Shown here: piece by piece, positions 1-6,014 of the stretch
How the letters are laid out: every line of letters begins with the position of its first letter
Position numbering within the stretch: position 1 is the stretch's first letter
NCBI GenBank assembly: GCA_019419405.1
Contig: DYAA01000136.1
Span: 1-8,532, forward strand
Length of the DNA stretch: 8,532 nt
Origin: Collinsella sp.
Lineage (GTDB): Bacteria > Actinomycetota > Coriobacteriia > Coriobacteriales > Coriobacteriaceae
Direction of reading: 5' to 3'
Position numbers and translations under genes: made by a program
Notes under the pieces: generated by a model
What the model was told of the DNA's origin: nothing
The model's input: only the letters and a program-made list of their open reading frames with translations
Database searches by the model: none

Positions 1-1
1 C

Positions 2-1057
2 CTGGCGGTCGACCGCGTCAAGTTTTCCGAGCTTGTCGAGGCCGAGGTTGCCGCCCGACCCAATATCGAGATCATTCACGGCGAGGTCACGCAGATTCCC
101 GAGGGTCACGTGGTCATTGCCGCCGGCCCGCTGTGTTCGCCGGCGCTGAGCGAAGACGTCATGAAGCTCGTCGGTGGCGACGCTCTTGCGTTCTTCGATG
201 CCGCGGCTCCGATCGTCGATGCCTCCACGCTCGATATGGACGTGCTGTTCTCGCAGTCGCGCTACGAGGAGCAGGGGAGCGGCGACTATCTCAACGCCCC
301 GCTCAACAAGGAGGAGTACGAGGCCTTTATCGAGGCGCTTACCACGGCCGACCGCGTGGTGCTCAAGGACTTTGAGGGCGGCGATCTGTTCCAGGCCTGC
401 CAGCCTGCCGAGGAGGTCGCACGCACCGGCAAGGACGCCATTCGCTTTGGCGCCATGAAGCCCGTCGGCCTCACCGACCCGCGTACCGGACGTCGCCCCT
501 GGGCGGCGATTCAGCTGCGTGCCGAGAACAAGGAGAAGACCGCCTATAACCTGGTGGGCTTCCAGACAAACCTGACCTTTGGCGAGCAGAAGCGCGTCTT
601 CCATATGGTGCCGGGCCTGGAGAACGCTGAGTTCTTCCGCTACGGTGTCATGCACCGCAATACCTTTGTCGACGCCCCGCACGTGCTCGATGGCACCTTT
701 GCCGTGCCCGGTACCGGCGTGCGCCTGGCCGGTCAGATCACCGGCACCGAGGGGTACATGGAAGCCGTGGCGACCGGTCTGCTCGCGGCGCTCAATACCT
801 ATGCCGAGGCTATCGGTGTCGCGGGCGTCGAGTTGCCGCGTGTGGGCGCCCTGGGTGCGCTCGTGGGCTATGCGACCGATCCTGCCACCGTGGGCTATCA
901 GCCTATGCATGTCAACTTTGGCCTGGTGCCGCCACTCGAGGATGGTAAGCGCCGCAGCAAGCGCGACCGCTACCAGGCCTATGCGGACCGTGCGCTCGAG
1001 GCCCTTGATGCCTATCTGGCCACTCGCCCCGATCTGTTTGGAGGCGACCGGTCATAG
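2..1057 (+). CDS. trmFO: TrmFO, folate-dependent tRNA (uracil-54-C5)-methyltransferase, 5' partial
   Basis: TrmFO methylates U54 in the T loop of tRNA in the cytosol, using methylenetetrahydrofolate and FAD/NAD(P)H. The gene enters the window already open: 351 residues are visible against a family size near 440, so the FAD-binding N-terminus of roughly 90 residues lies upstream. The first visible residues, LAVDRVKFSELV, match the family's ALAVDR segment. The cysteine in FQACQPAEE (codon 398-400) sits where the family has its catalytic C-x-P-x-E-E motif, followed by RFGAMKPVGL. The C-terminal half holds YNLVGFQTNLTFGEQKRVF, PGLENAEFFRYGVMHRNTF and AGQITGTEGYMEA, all TrmFO hallmarks. The stop TAG (1055-1057) lies over the start region of the next gene. 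The last serine codon (TCA, 1052-1054) may be an accidental extension: a C-to-G change at 1053 would create an earlier TGA stop. The family assignment is very secure. Confidence 0.96.
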   Translation: MAVDRVKFSELVEAEVAARPNIEIIHGEVTQIPEGHVVIAAGPLCSPALSEDVMKLVGGDALAFFDAAAPIVDASTLDMDVLFSQSRYEEQGSGDYLNAPLNKEEYEAFIEALTTADRVVLKDFEGGDLFQACQPAEEVARTGKDAIRFGAMKPVGLTDPRTGRRPWAAIQLRAENKEKTAYNLVGFQTNLTFGEQKRVFHMVPGLENAEFFRYGVMHRNTFVDAPHVLDGTFAVPGTGVRLAGQITGTEGYMEAVATGLLAALNTYAEAIGVAGVELPRVGALGALVGYATDPATVGYQPMHVNFGLVPPLEDGKRRSKRDRYQAYADRALEALDAYLATRPDLFGGDRS

Positions 1058-1974
1058 CCTTTGACCTGTACGACACCGTCGACTCGTTTATCGCCTATAT
1101 CTCACGTGTCGAGGGACTTTCTCCCAACACGGTGACGGCTTACGGCTCGAGGCTGGAGCGTTTTGCTGCCTGGTGCGAGCGCGAGGATATCGATGCTTTC
1201 GCTGCCGACGTGCGCACCATTCGTCGCTATCTTGCCGAGCTTTCGCGTGAGCAGGTGGCTCCCCGAACGCTTGCGGCGCATCTGTCGGCTATCCGATCGC
1301 TCTATCGATGGATGGCTGCCGAGGGGGTCGTGGAGGGCGATGTGGTCTCGGCAATTTCCTCGCCCAAGCTCCCGCGCGATCTACCCGGTGTGCTGACGAC
1401 CCAACAGGTGGAGGCGCTGCTCAAGACGCCTGATACCTCAACACCCGCGGGACTGCGCGATGCGGCGATGCTCGAGCTGCTCTATGCCTCGGGTGCTCGT
1501 ATCTCTGAGCTCGCAGCACTCAATGTGGAGTCCATTGCGTGGTCCGAACGCACGCTGCGCCTGTGGGGCAAGGGGAGCAAAGAACGTATCGTCCCTCTGT
1601 ATCGTCGTGCGCTCGAGGCGACGCGTCTCTATATTGAGGAGGGGAGGCCGGAGTTGCTCGCTCAGGCAAAGCGTCGTGACCCCGTTACCGGGCCGCATCC
1701 GCTGCTTATATCGGCGCGCGGTAATCGCATGAGTGCCGCCATGCTCAGGCGGCGGTTTCATACGCTGGCGACGCTCGCCGGCATGCCTGCCGACATCGCC
1801 CCGCATGCGATGCGCCATACCTTTGCGACCGACTTGCTCGAGGGCGGTGCGGACCTGCGCTCGGTTCAAGAGCTGCTGGGCCATGCGAGCCTGTCCACGA
1901 CGCAGATCTACACGCATCTCACACCCGATCGGCTTAAGCGGGCTTTGGCTCAAGCCCATCCCCGCGGCGAATAG
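1054..1974 (+). CDS. xerC: XerC/XerD-family tyrosine recombinase with non-canonical or lost start codon
   Basis: Xer recombinases resolve chromosome dimers at dif sites. Numbered from codon 1054 (306 residues), the catalytic set is R149 (ASGARISEL), K173 (GKGSKER), H251 and R254 (HAMRH), H277 (LLGHAS) and Y286 (TQIYTHL). The R-to-K distance (24) and the final H-to-Y distance (9) equal those of E. coli XerD, whose Arg is residue 148. The first in-frame GTG is at 1132, but the SAM-like N-terminal domain clearly begins earlier: codons 1063-1131 read DLYDTVDSFIAYISR then VEGLSPNT, a typical Xer start. A strong SD GGAGG (1040-1044) points to 1051 (GTC, spacing 6) or 1054 (ATA, spacing 9). The frame is closed at 1006-1008 and offers no ATG, GTG or TTG before 1132. 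The start given here is the ATA, which overlaps the trmFO stop. I use the symbol xerC because of the place next to trmFO; XerD cannot be excluded. Confidence 0.9.
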   Translation: MAFDLYDTVDSFIAYISRVEGLSPNTVTAYGSRLERFAAWCEREDIDAFAADVRTIRRYLAELSREQVAPRTLAAHLSAIRSLYRWMAAEGVVEGDVVSAISSPKLPRDLPGVLTTQQVEALLKTPDTSTPAGLRDAAMLELLYASGARISELAALNVESIAWSERTLRLWGKGSKERIVPLYRRALEATRLYIEEGRPELLAQAKRRDPVTGPHPLLISARGNRMSAAMLRRRFHTLATLAGMPADIAPHAMRHTFATDLLEGGADLRSVQELLGHASLSTTQIYTHLTPDRLKRALAQAHPRGE

Positions 1975-1992
1975 TGGCTGGGACGTCCCGCG

Positions 1993-2014
1993 CCGCACTC
2001 AGGTGTGTGGTTTT
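1993..2014 (+). terminator. Weak candidate intrinsic terminator after the Xer gene
   Basis: CCGCAC (1993-1998) can pair with GTGTGG (2005-2010), including one G-U pair, around a 6-nt loop. The stem is followed by TTTT at 2011-2014, then GATT. It lies 18 nt past the Xer stop and just before the rpsB promoter, the expected place for a terminator. The stem is short and the T run is brief, so termination would be partial at best. Confidence 0.35.
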
Positions 2015-2023
2015 GATTGCGGG

Positions 2024-2052
2024 TTGGCAGGAAGAAGCATTCCTGCTATCAT
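2024..2052 (+). promoter_or_regulatory. Extended -10 sigma70-type promoter for rpsB-tsf
   Basis: The -35 element TTGGCA (2024-2029) is followed by a 17-nt spacer and the -10 element TATCAT (2047-2052). A TG dinucleotide at 2044-2045 gives an extended -10 (TGCTATCAT). Transcription would start near 2058-2060. The optimal spacing and near-consensus boxes suit a strong promoter for highly expressed ribosomal genes. It is inferred from sequence only. Confidence 0.75.
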
Positions 2053-2058
2053 TCATCA

Positions 2059-2193
2059 GGTTGCTTCACGGCAACATGTTTTTATCACGCACGCGCGGCT
2101 ACTTCATACCGTGGTGCCCGGGCTTTGGTAGCACATGTCCGGGTTGGTTTTGGAGGATGACCCCGCGCGGAGGCAAACCACAGGAGGTTTAAC
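2059..2193 (+). promoter_or_regulatory. Structured 5' leader of the rpsB-tsf mRNA
   Basis: The predicted transcript starts with a hairpin, GTTGC (2060-2064) / GCAAC (2071-2075) with a 6-nt loop, followed by a T run (2079-2083). Downstream, GTGC (2114-2117) can pair with GCAC (2131-2134). CCGG in that loop (2118-2121) can pair with CCGG at 2139-2142, which would make an H-type pseudoknot; alternatively CCCGG/CCGGG pairs as a plain hairpin. TGGTTT (2145-2150) matches AAACCA (2175-2180), and that stem ends 1 nt before the AGGAGG (2182-2187) ribosome binding site of rpsB. An ATG at 2157 opens an 11-codon frame closing at 2192. In E. coli, S2 represses rpsB-tsf through its leader, so a similar role is possible here, but no homology to that element is shown. 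Confidence 0.5.
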
Positions 2194-2922
2194 ATGGCTA
2201 CCAAGATTACTATCCGCACCCTGCTCGAGGCCGGCTGCCACTTCGGTCACCAGACCCGTCGCTGGAACCCCAAGATGAAGCCGTTCATCTTCGGTGAGCG
2301 CAACGGCATCTACATCCTCGACCTCAAGCAGACCATCCTCGACGCCGACCAGGCCTACACTTTCGTCAAGAACGTCGCCAAGGGTGGCAATGTGCTGTTC
2401 GTCGGCACCAAGAAGCAGGCTCAGGAGGCCGTCAAGAACGCTGCTGAGCGCGCCAACATGCCTTACATCAACCAGCGTTGGCTCGGCGGTATGCTGACCA
2501 ACTTCGTCACCATCCGCTCCCGCATCAACCGCATGGAGGAGCTCGAGGCCATGGTCGAGGACGGCCGCATGGCTGTTCTGCCCAAGAAGGAGCAGGCTGT
2601 TCTTGGTAAGGAGCTCACCAAGCTCCAGACCAACCTCGGTGGCGCCCGCGACATGAAGGGTCTGCCCCAGGCTCTCTTCGTCATCGACACCAAGCGCGAG
2701 GAGAACGCCATCAAGGAGGCCCAGCGCCTGAACATCCCTGTCGTCGCCCTGATTGACACCAACCCCGATCCCGACGAGGTCGAGTACGGCATCCCCTGCA
2801 ACGATGACGCTATCTCCGCTGTCACCCTTATGTGCGAGCTCATGGCTGACGCCTGCCTCGCTGGCTCCGGCAAGGAGCAGGTCTCCGAGGCCGAGATGGC
2901 CGCTGAGCCCAAGGCCGAGTAA
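2194..2922 (+). CDS. rpsB: 30S ribosomal protein S2
   Basis: S2 is a late-assembling protein of the small ribosomal subunit that sits at the head-body junction on the solvent side and is needed for S1 binding and initiation in many bacteria. The 242-residue length fits the family (241 in E. coli). Hallmarks are the N-terminal LLEAGCHFGHQTRRWNPKMK, then FGERNGIYILDLKQT, the NQRWLGGMLTNF segment near residue 95, and the PQALFVIDTKREENAI and PVVALIDTNPDPDEVEY segments of the core. The tail is acidic. The start ATG has a consensus SD AGGAGG (2182-2187) with a 6-nt gap. Codon use is strongly biased to the preferred set, as expected for a highly expressed gene. It is first in a two-gene unit with tsf and is probably driven by the promoter at 2024-2052. 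Confidence 0.98.
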   Translation: MATKITIRTLLEAGCHFGHQTRRWNPKMKPFIFGERNGIYILDLKQTILDADQAYTFVKNVAKGGNVLFVGTKKQAQEAVKNAAERANMPYINQRWLGGMLTNFVTIRSRINRMEELEAMVEDGRMAVLPKKEQAVLGKELTKLQTNLGGARDMKGLPQALFVIDTKREENAIKEAQRLNIPVVALIDTNPDPDEVEYGIPCNDDAISAVTLMCELMADACLAGSGKEQVSEAEMAAEPKAE

Positions 2923-2967
2923 ATCAGTCTTAGTTAATTCTTTTTCATCTCTTTGAAAGGACCCACA

Positions 2968-3837
2968 ATGGCCCAGATTACCGCCGCTATGGTCAAGCAG
3001 CTCCGCGAGATGACCGACTCCCCGATGATGGAGTGCAAGAAGGCTCTCGTCGAGGCTGACGGCGACATGGACGCCGCTGTCGACGTTCTGCGCAAGAACG
3101 GCCTTGCCAAGGCTGCTAAGAAGGCTGGCCGCGAGACCAACGAGGGCGCTGTAGCCGCGTTCGTCTCCGAGGATGGCAAGACCGGCGCTCTGCTCGAGCT
3201 CTCCTGCGAGACCGACTTCGTTGGCTCCAACGCCAAGTTCACCGGCTTTGCTTCCAAGGTCGCTGAGGTTGTCGCCACCACCGAGCCTGCTGACGTCGAC
3301 GCTCTGCTCGAGAAGCCGATGGGCGAGGAGACCGTTTCCTCCGAGCTCACCGAGATGATTCACATCATGGGCGAGAACATGAAGATCTCCCGCTTCGCTG
3401 CCCGCAAGGCCGAGAACGGCGCGCTCGCTTCTTACATCCACATGGGTGGTAAGATCGGCGTCCTCGTCGAGTTCGCCTTCGAGAAGGCCGAGACTGCTCA
3501 GGCTGAGTCCTTCAAGACCTTCGCTCACGACGTTGCCCTTCAGGTTGCCGCCGTCGCCCCGATCTGCGCTACCCGCGATCAGGTTCCGGCCGAGACCGTC
3601 GAGCACGAGAAGCAGATCTACATGGCCCAGGCTGCCGAGTCCGGCAAGCCCGAGGCTATCCAGGAGAAGATGGCTGTTGGTCGTCTGGAGAAGTTCTACA
3701 AGCAGTCCGTGCTCACCGAGCAGGAGTTCATCAAGGACAGCTCCCTCACCATCAAGAAGTACGCTGAGCAGGTCTCCAAGGAGCTCGGCGACACCATTAC
3801 CGTCGTTGCCTTTGACCGTCTGGTCCGTGGCGAGTAA
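2968..3837 (+). CDS. tsf: Elongation factor Ts
   Basis: EF-Ts is the nucleotide exchange factor that releases GDP from EF-Tu during elongation. The protein has 289 residues, within the family range. The N-terminal UBA-like module (AAMVKQLREMTDSPMMECKK, residues 6-25) is followed by the TDFV motif at residues 82-85; the Asp and Phe correspond to E. coli D80/F81, which displace Mg2+ from EF-Tu. The two dimerisation subdomains follow, with HIMGENMKISRF and a late KFYKQSVLTEQEFIKD segment. The start chosen is ATG 2968, with SD AAAGGA (2956-2961) 6 nt upstream; an in-frame TTG at 2953 would place that SD inside the gene and is rejected. It follows rpsB after a 45-nt gap without a visible terminator, so the two are co-transcribed. 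A strong terminator follows its stop. Confidence 0.98.
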   Translation: MAQITAAMVKQLREMTDSPMMECKKALVEADGDMDAAVDVLRKNGLAKAAKKAGRETNEGAVAAFVSEDGKTGALLELSCETDFVGSNAKFTGFASKVAEVVATTEPADVDALLEKPMGEETVSSELTEMIHIMGENMKISRFAARKAENGALASYIHMGGKIGVLVEFAFEKAETAQAESFKTFAHDVALQVAAVAPICATRDQVPAETVEHEKQIYMAQAAESGKPEAIQEKMAVGRLEKFYKQSVLTEQEFIKDSSLTIKKYAEQVSKELGDTITVVAFDRLVRGE

Positions 3838-3860
3838 ATAAGCTCTTGTAGCTGGTAATG

Positions 3861-3895
3861 AGCAGGCTGTGGGTTTTACTCACAGCCTGCTTTTT
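3861..3895 (+). terminator. Strong intrinsic terminator of rpsB-tsf
   Basis: AGCAGGCTGTG (3861-3871) pairs perfectly over 11 bp with CACAGCCTGCT (3881-3891). The stem can be extended by a G-U and a G-C pair to leave a 5-nt loop. The T run 3891-3895 follows directly. It begins 23 nt past the tsf stop and separates the rpsB-tsf unit from pyrH onward. Confidence 0.93.
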
Positions 3896-3898
3896 CAT

Positions 3899-3914
3899 GG
3901 CTCTTATCAGAGCC
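3899..3914 (+). repeat. Perfect 6-bp inverted repeat between terminator and pyrH promoter
   Basis: GGCTCT (3899-3904) and AGAGCC (3909-3914) are perfect inverted copies around TATC. The element lies 3 nt past the T run of the terminator and covers the place where the -35 of the predicted pyrH promoter would be. It could be a back-up terminator hairpin (TTT follows) or a protein-binding operator; the sequence alone does not decide. Confidence 0.5.
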
Positions 3915-3916
3915 TT

Positions 3917-3925
3917 TGATATCAT
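3917..3925 (+). promoter_or_regulatory. Candidate extended -10 promoter for the pyrH-rseP operon
   Basis: TGATATCAT (3917-3925) is an extended -10 element with the same TATCAT hexamer as the rpsB promoter. No good -35 is seen 16-18 nt upstream; that position holds the inverted repeat at 3899-3914. The start of transcription would be near 3932, leaving a leader of only about 23 nt that contains the SD. A promoter is expected here because of the strong terminator immediately upstream. Confidence 0.55.
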
Positions 3926-3954
3926 ATTGAGAGTCTAATTAAAGGAGGATCGCT

Positions 3955-4677
3955 TTGTCCGACATCCGATATAAACGCGTGCTTCTTAAGCTTTCCGGCG
4001 AAGCACTGATGGGCGACGGCCAATATGGCATTGACCCCAAGGTTACCGACCATCTTGCCAAGCAGGTCAAGGAGCTGCTCGCCGTTGGCCATGAGGTCGG
4101 CGTCGTTGTCGGCGGCGGCAATATTTTCCGCGGCATGGCAGGCGCTGCCGGTGGCATGGAGCGTGCTCAGGCCGACTACATGGGCATGCTGGCAACCGTT
4201 ATGAACGCGCTCGCCCTGCAGGATGCCTTCGAGCATAACGATGTTCCCTGCCGCGTGATGAGCGCTATCCAGATGAACGAGATCTGCGAGCCCTATATTC
4301 GCCGTCGCGCTATCAACCACCTTTCCAAGGGCAACGTTGTTATTTTTGCCGCCGGTTCGGGTAATCCGTACTTTACGACCGACACCGCCGCGGCTCTTCG
4401 TGCGTGCGAGATCGGCGCCGAGATTCTGATTAAAGCCACCAAGGTTGACGGCATCTACGACAAGGATCCCGTCAAGTGCGCCGATGCCGTCCGTTTTGAC
4501 AAGATTACTTATCACGAGGTTCTCGTTCGCGGCCTGCAGGTTATGGATTCCACAGCTACGGCCCTGTGCCAGGATAACCGTATGCCTATTTTGGTCCTCA
4601 ACATCGATGGCGAGGACACCGTCAAACGCGCGCTCGCGGGTGAACCCGTCGGCACGCTCGTCTATCAGGAGGATTAA
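3955..4677 (+). CDS. pyrH: Uridylate kinase (UMP kinase)
   Basis: Bacterial UMP kinase phosphorylates UMP to UDP with ATP in the cytosol. It is a hexameric amino-acid-kinase-fold enzyme, generally activated by GTP and inhibited by UTP. The 240-residue length is typical. KLSGEAL (residues 12-18) is the N-terminal phosphate-binding segment, GGGNIFRG (53-60) the glycine-rich loop, followed by ADYMGMLATVMNALALQDA, and then the SGNPYFTTDTAA and KATKVDGIYDKDP segments of the ATP and UMP sites. The start is TTG, supported by an excellent SD AAAGGAGG (3941-3948) 6 nt upstream and by the alignment of the KRVLLKLSGEA start. It is the first gene of the run to rseP and provides UDP for RNA and for UDP-sugar wall precursors. 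The AGGAGG inside its last codons (4667-4672) serves frr. Confidence 0.97.
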   Translation: MSDIRYKRVLLKLSGEALMGDGQYGIDPKVTDHLAKQVKELLAVGHEVGVVVGGGNIFRGMAGAAGGMERAQADYMGMLATVMNALALQDAFEHNDVPCRVMSAIQMNEICEPYIRRRAINHLSKGNVVIFAAGSGNPYFTTDTAAALRACEIGAEILIKATKVDGIYDKDPVKCADAVRFDKITYHEVLVRGLQVMDSTATALCQDNRMPILVLNIDGEDTVKRALAGEPVGTLVYQED

Positions 4678-4679
4678 GC

Positions 4680-5216
4680 ATGGCAGAGAACATCACCGCC
4701 CATATGGACAAGTCGCTCGAGTCCCTCAAGCATAACTTCTCCAAGGTCCGTACCGGTCGCGCCAACGCCAACATTCTGTCCGACATCACCGTCGATTATT
4801 ACGGTGTCCCCACGCCGGTCACGCAGGTTGCCGCCGTCAAGACCCCCGAGGCTCACATGCTGCTCATCGAGCCGTGGGACAAGGCCCTCATCAACGCTAT
4901 CGTCAAGGCCATCGGCGCTTCCGATCTGGGTATTACCCCCAACTCCGATGGCACCGTCGTTCGTCTTCCGTTCCCGGCTCCCACTGAGGAGCGCCGTCGC
5001 GAGCTCGTCAAGGAGTGCCGCGAGTACGCCGAGCAGGCCAAGGTATCTATCCGTAACATCCGTCGCGACTTCAACAACAAGCTCGAGCGCGATGAGGAGC
5101 TCACCGAGGACGATGTCCGTCGCGAGCAGGCCAAGGTCCAGAAGCACACCGATGAGTATGTCGCCAAGGTCGAGGAGCTTCTGAAGGAAAAAGAAGCCGA
5201 GGTCATGGAGATCTAA
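4680..5216 (+). CDS. frr: Ribosome recycling factor
   Basis: RRF acts with EF-G after termination to split the 70S ribosome from mRNA and tRNA. The 178 residues are slightly fewer than the usual 185. Family markers are KVRTGRANANIL near residue 21, DYYGVPTPVTQVA in the domain II region, ITPNSDGTVVRLPFPAPTEE near residue 83 and the RRRELVKECREYAEQAKVSI helix with NIRRD, followed by a long charged helix to the C-terminus that completes the three-helix bundle. ATG 4680 starts 2 nt after the pyrH stop, and its SD AGGAGG (4667-4672) lies within pyrH, 7 nt away, so translation of the two is probably coupled. The pyrH-frr pairing is conserved across most bacteria. Confidence 0.97.
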   Translation: MAENITAHMDKSLESLKHNFSKVRTGRANANILSDITVDYYGVPTPVTQVAAVKTPEAHMLLIEPWDKALINAIVKAIGASDLGITPNSDGTVVRLPFPAPTEERRRELVKECREYAEQAKVSIRNIRRDFNNKLERDEELTEDDVRREQAKVQKHTDEYVAKVEELLKEKEAEVMEI

Positions 5217-5217
5217 G

Positions 5218-6012
5218 GTGCAATACGACGAGCATAAACTGGTCGAGTACTTTGCCGACGCCCCTGTGGGCGTCGGTTTTTCCGACCTTGACCTCAATAA
5301 CATTCCGCACCATATCTCGTGCATCATGGACGGCAACGGTCGTTGGGCCACATCGCGCGGTCTTGCACGCACCGAGGGCCACAAGGCGGGTATCGTCTCC
5401 CTTCGCGAGATTATTACCGCCTGCGTGCGTCTGGGCGTCGACGTGCTTTCGGCCTATGCGTTTTCTACCGAAAACTGGAACCGCCCGCAGCATGAGGTCA
5501 ACGTCTTGATGCACCTGTTTGCCAAGACGTTTATCGACGAGCTGCCGCTTCTGAAGCGCGAAAACGTGCGCGTTGTCTTTTTGGGTGACATTTCCGCGCT
5601 GCCCAAGAAGACCCGCGACGTTTTTGAACGCGGTCTTGCCGAGTGCGCCAATCACACCGGCATGACGCTGGCGCTTGCCGTCAACTACGGCGCGCGTGCC
5701 GAGATTACCCGCGCTGTCCGTCAAATCGCACTCGACGCTGCCGCCGGTAAGATCGATCCTGGCGCAATTGATGACGACATGGTGGCTTCCCACCTCTATA
5801 CCGCCGGCCTTCCCGATCCTGAGCTTGTGATTCGCACTTCTGGTGAGCTGCGCCTTTCGAACTATCTGCTGTGGCAGGTGGCTTATTCCGAATTCTACGT
5901 CACCGATACCTATTGGCCCGACTTTGATCGTTGGGGCCTTGTCGACGCCATTTTGGCCTATCAGGGCCGTGACCGTAGGTTTGGTGGACTGAGCAAGACC
6001 GAGGAGGCTTAA
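5218..6012 (+). CDS. uppS: Isoprenyl transferase (undecaprenyl diphosphate synthase family)
   Basis: This cis-prenyltransferase condenses isopentenyl diphosphate onto an allylic primer to make the long polyprenyl diphosphate that carries peptidoglycan and other wall precursors across the membrane. It has 264 residues. HISCIMDGNGRWAT (residues 32-45) contains the catalytic Asp D38, equivalent to E. coli D26. AYAFSTENWNRP is the conserved substrate-binding segment, and IRTSGELRLSNYLLWQ plus AYSEFYVTDTYWPDF are the C-terminal diphosphate and Mg-binding motifs. The N-terminus is about 12 residues longer than in E. coli. The GTG start is 1 nt after the frr stop, with SD GGAG (5207-5210) 7 nt upstream inside frr. 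Chain length cannot be read from the sequence, so a decaprenyl or other product is possible. Confidence 0.95.
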   Translation: MQYDEHKLVEYFADAPVGVGFSDLDLNNIPHHISCIMDGNGRWATSRGLARTEGHKAGIVSLREIITACVRLGVDVLSAYAFSTENWNRPQHEVNVLMHLFAKTFIDELPLLKRENVRVVFLGDISALPKKTRDVFERGLAECANHTGMTLALAVNYGARAEITRAVRQIALDAAAGKIDPGAIDDDMVASHLYTAGLPDPELVIRTSGELRLSNYLLWQVAYSEFYVTDTYWPDFDRWGLVDAILAYQGRDRRFGGLSKTEEA

Positions 6013-6014
6013 TC

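Noticed and set aside
1132..1134. GTG as the true start of the Xer recombinase
   Set aside because: No SD at suitable spacing, and it would cut into the conserved N-terminal helix (LSPNTVTAY). Catalytic residue numbering matches XerD only if the start is near 1054.
1054..1974. The Xer gene as an integrase of a mobile element
   Set aside because: Its position between trmFO and rpsB is the chromosomal housekeeping context. No attachment repeats, tRNA target or cargo genes are visible, and length and motifs fit XerC/XerD.
1980..1989. Perfect palindrome GGGACGTCCC just after the Xer stop
   Set aside because: It has no loop for a hairpin and is short enough to arise by chance in GC-rich DNA; no promoter element overlaps it.
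1974..2192. A 72-codon GTG frame on the + strand between the Xer gene and rpsB
   Set aside because: It crosses the rpsB promoter and leader, has no SD at its start and shows no family likeness; only its last 11 codons are noted as a possible upstream frame.
2953..2955. TTG as an alternative start of tsf
   Set aside because: The SD AAAGGA at 2956-2961 would fall inside the gene; ATG 2968 has correct spacing and gives the normal MAQITAAMVK beginning.
2104..3606. A 500-codon open frame on the - strand across rpsB and tsf
   Set aside because: It is the mirror of two highly biased coding genes. Its translation is low-complexity (Leu, Gly, Asp, Val, His rich) and resembles no family; strong codon bias in GC-rich genes commonly opens such antisense frames.
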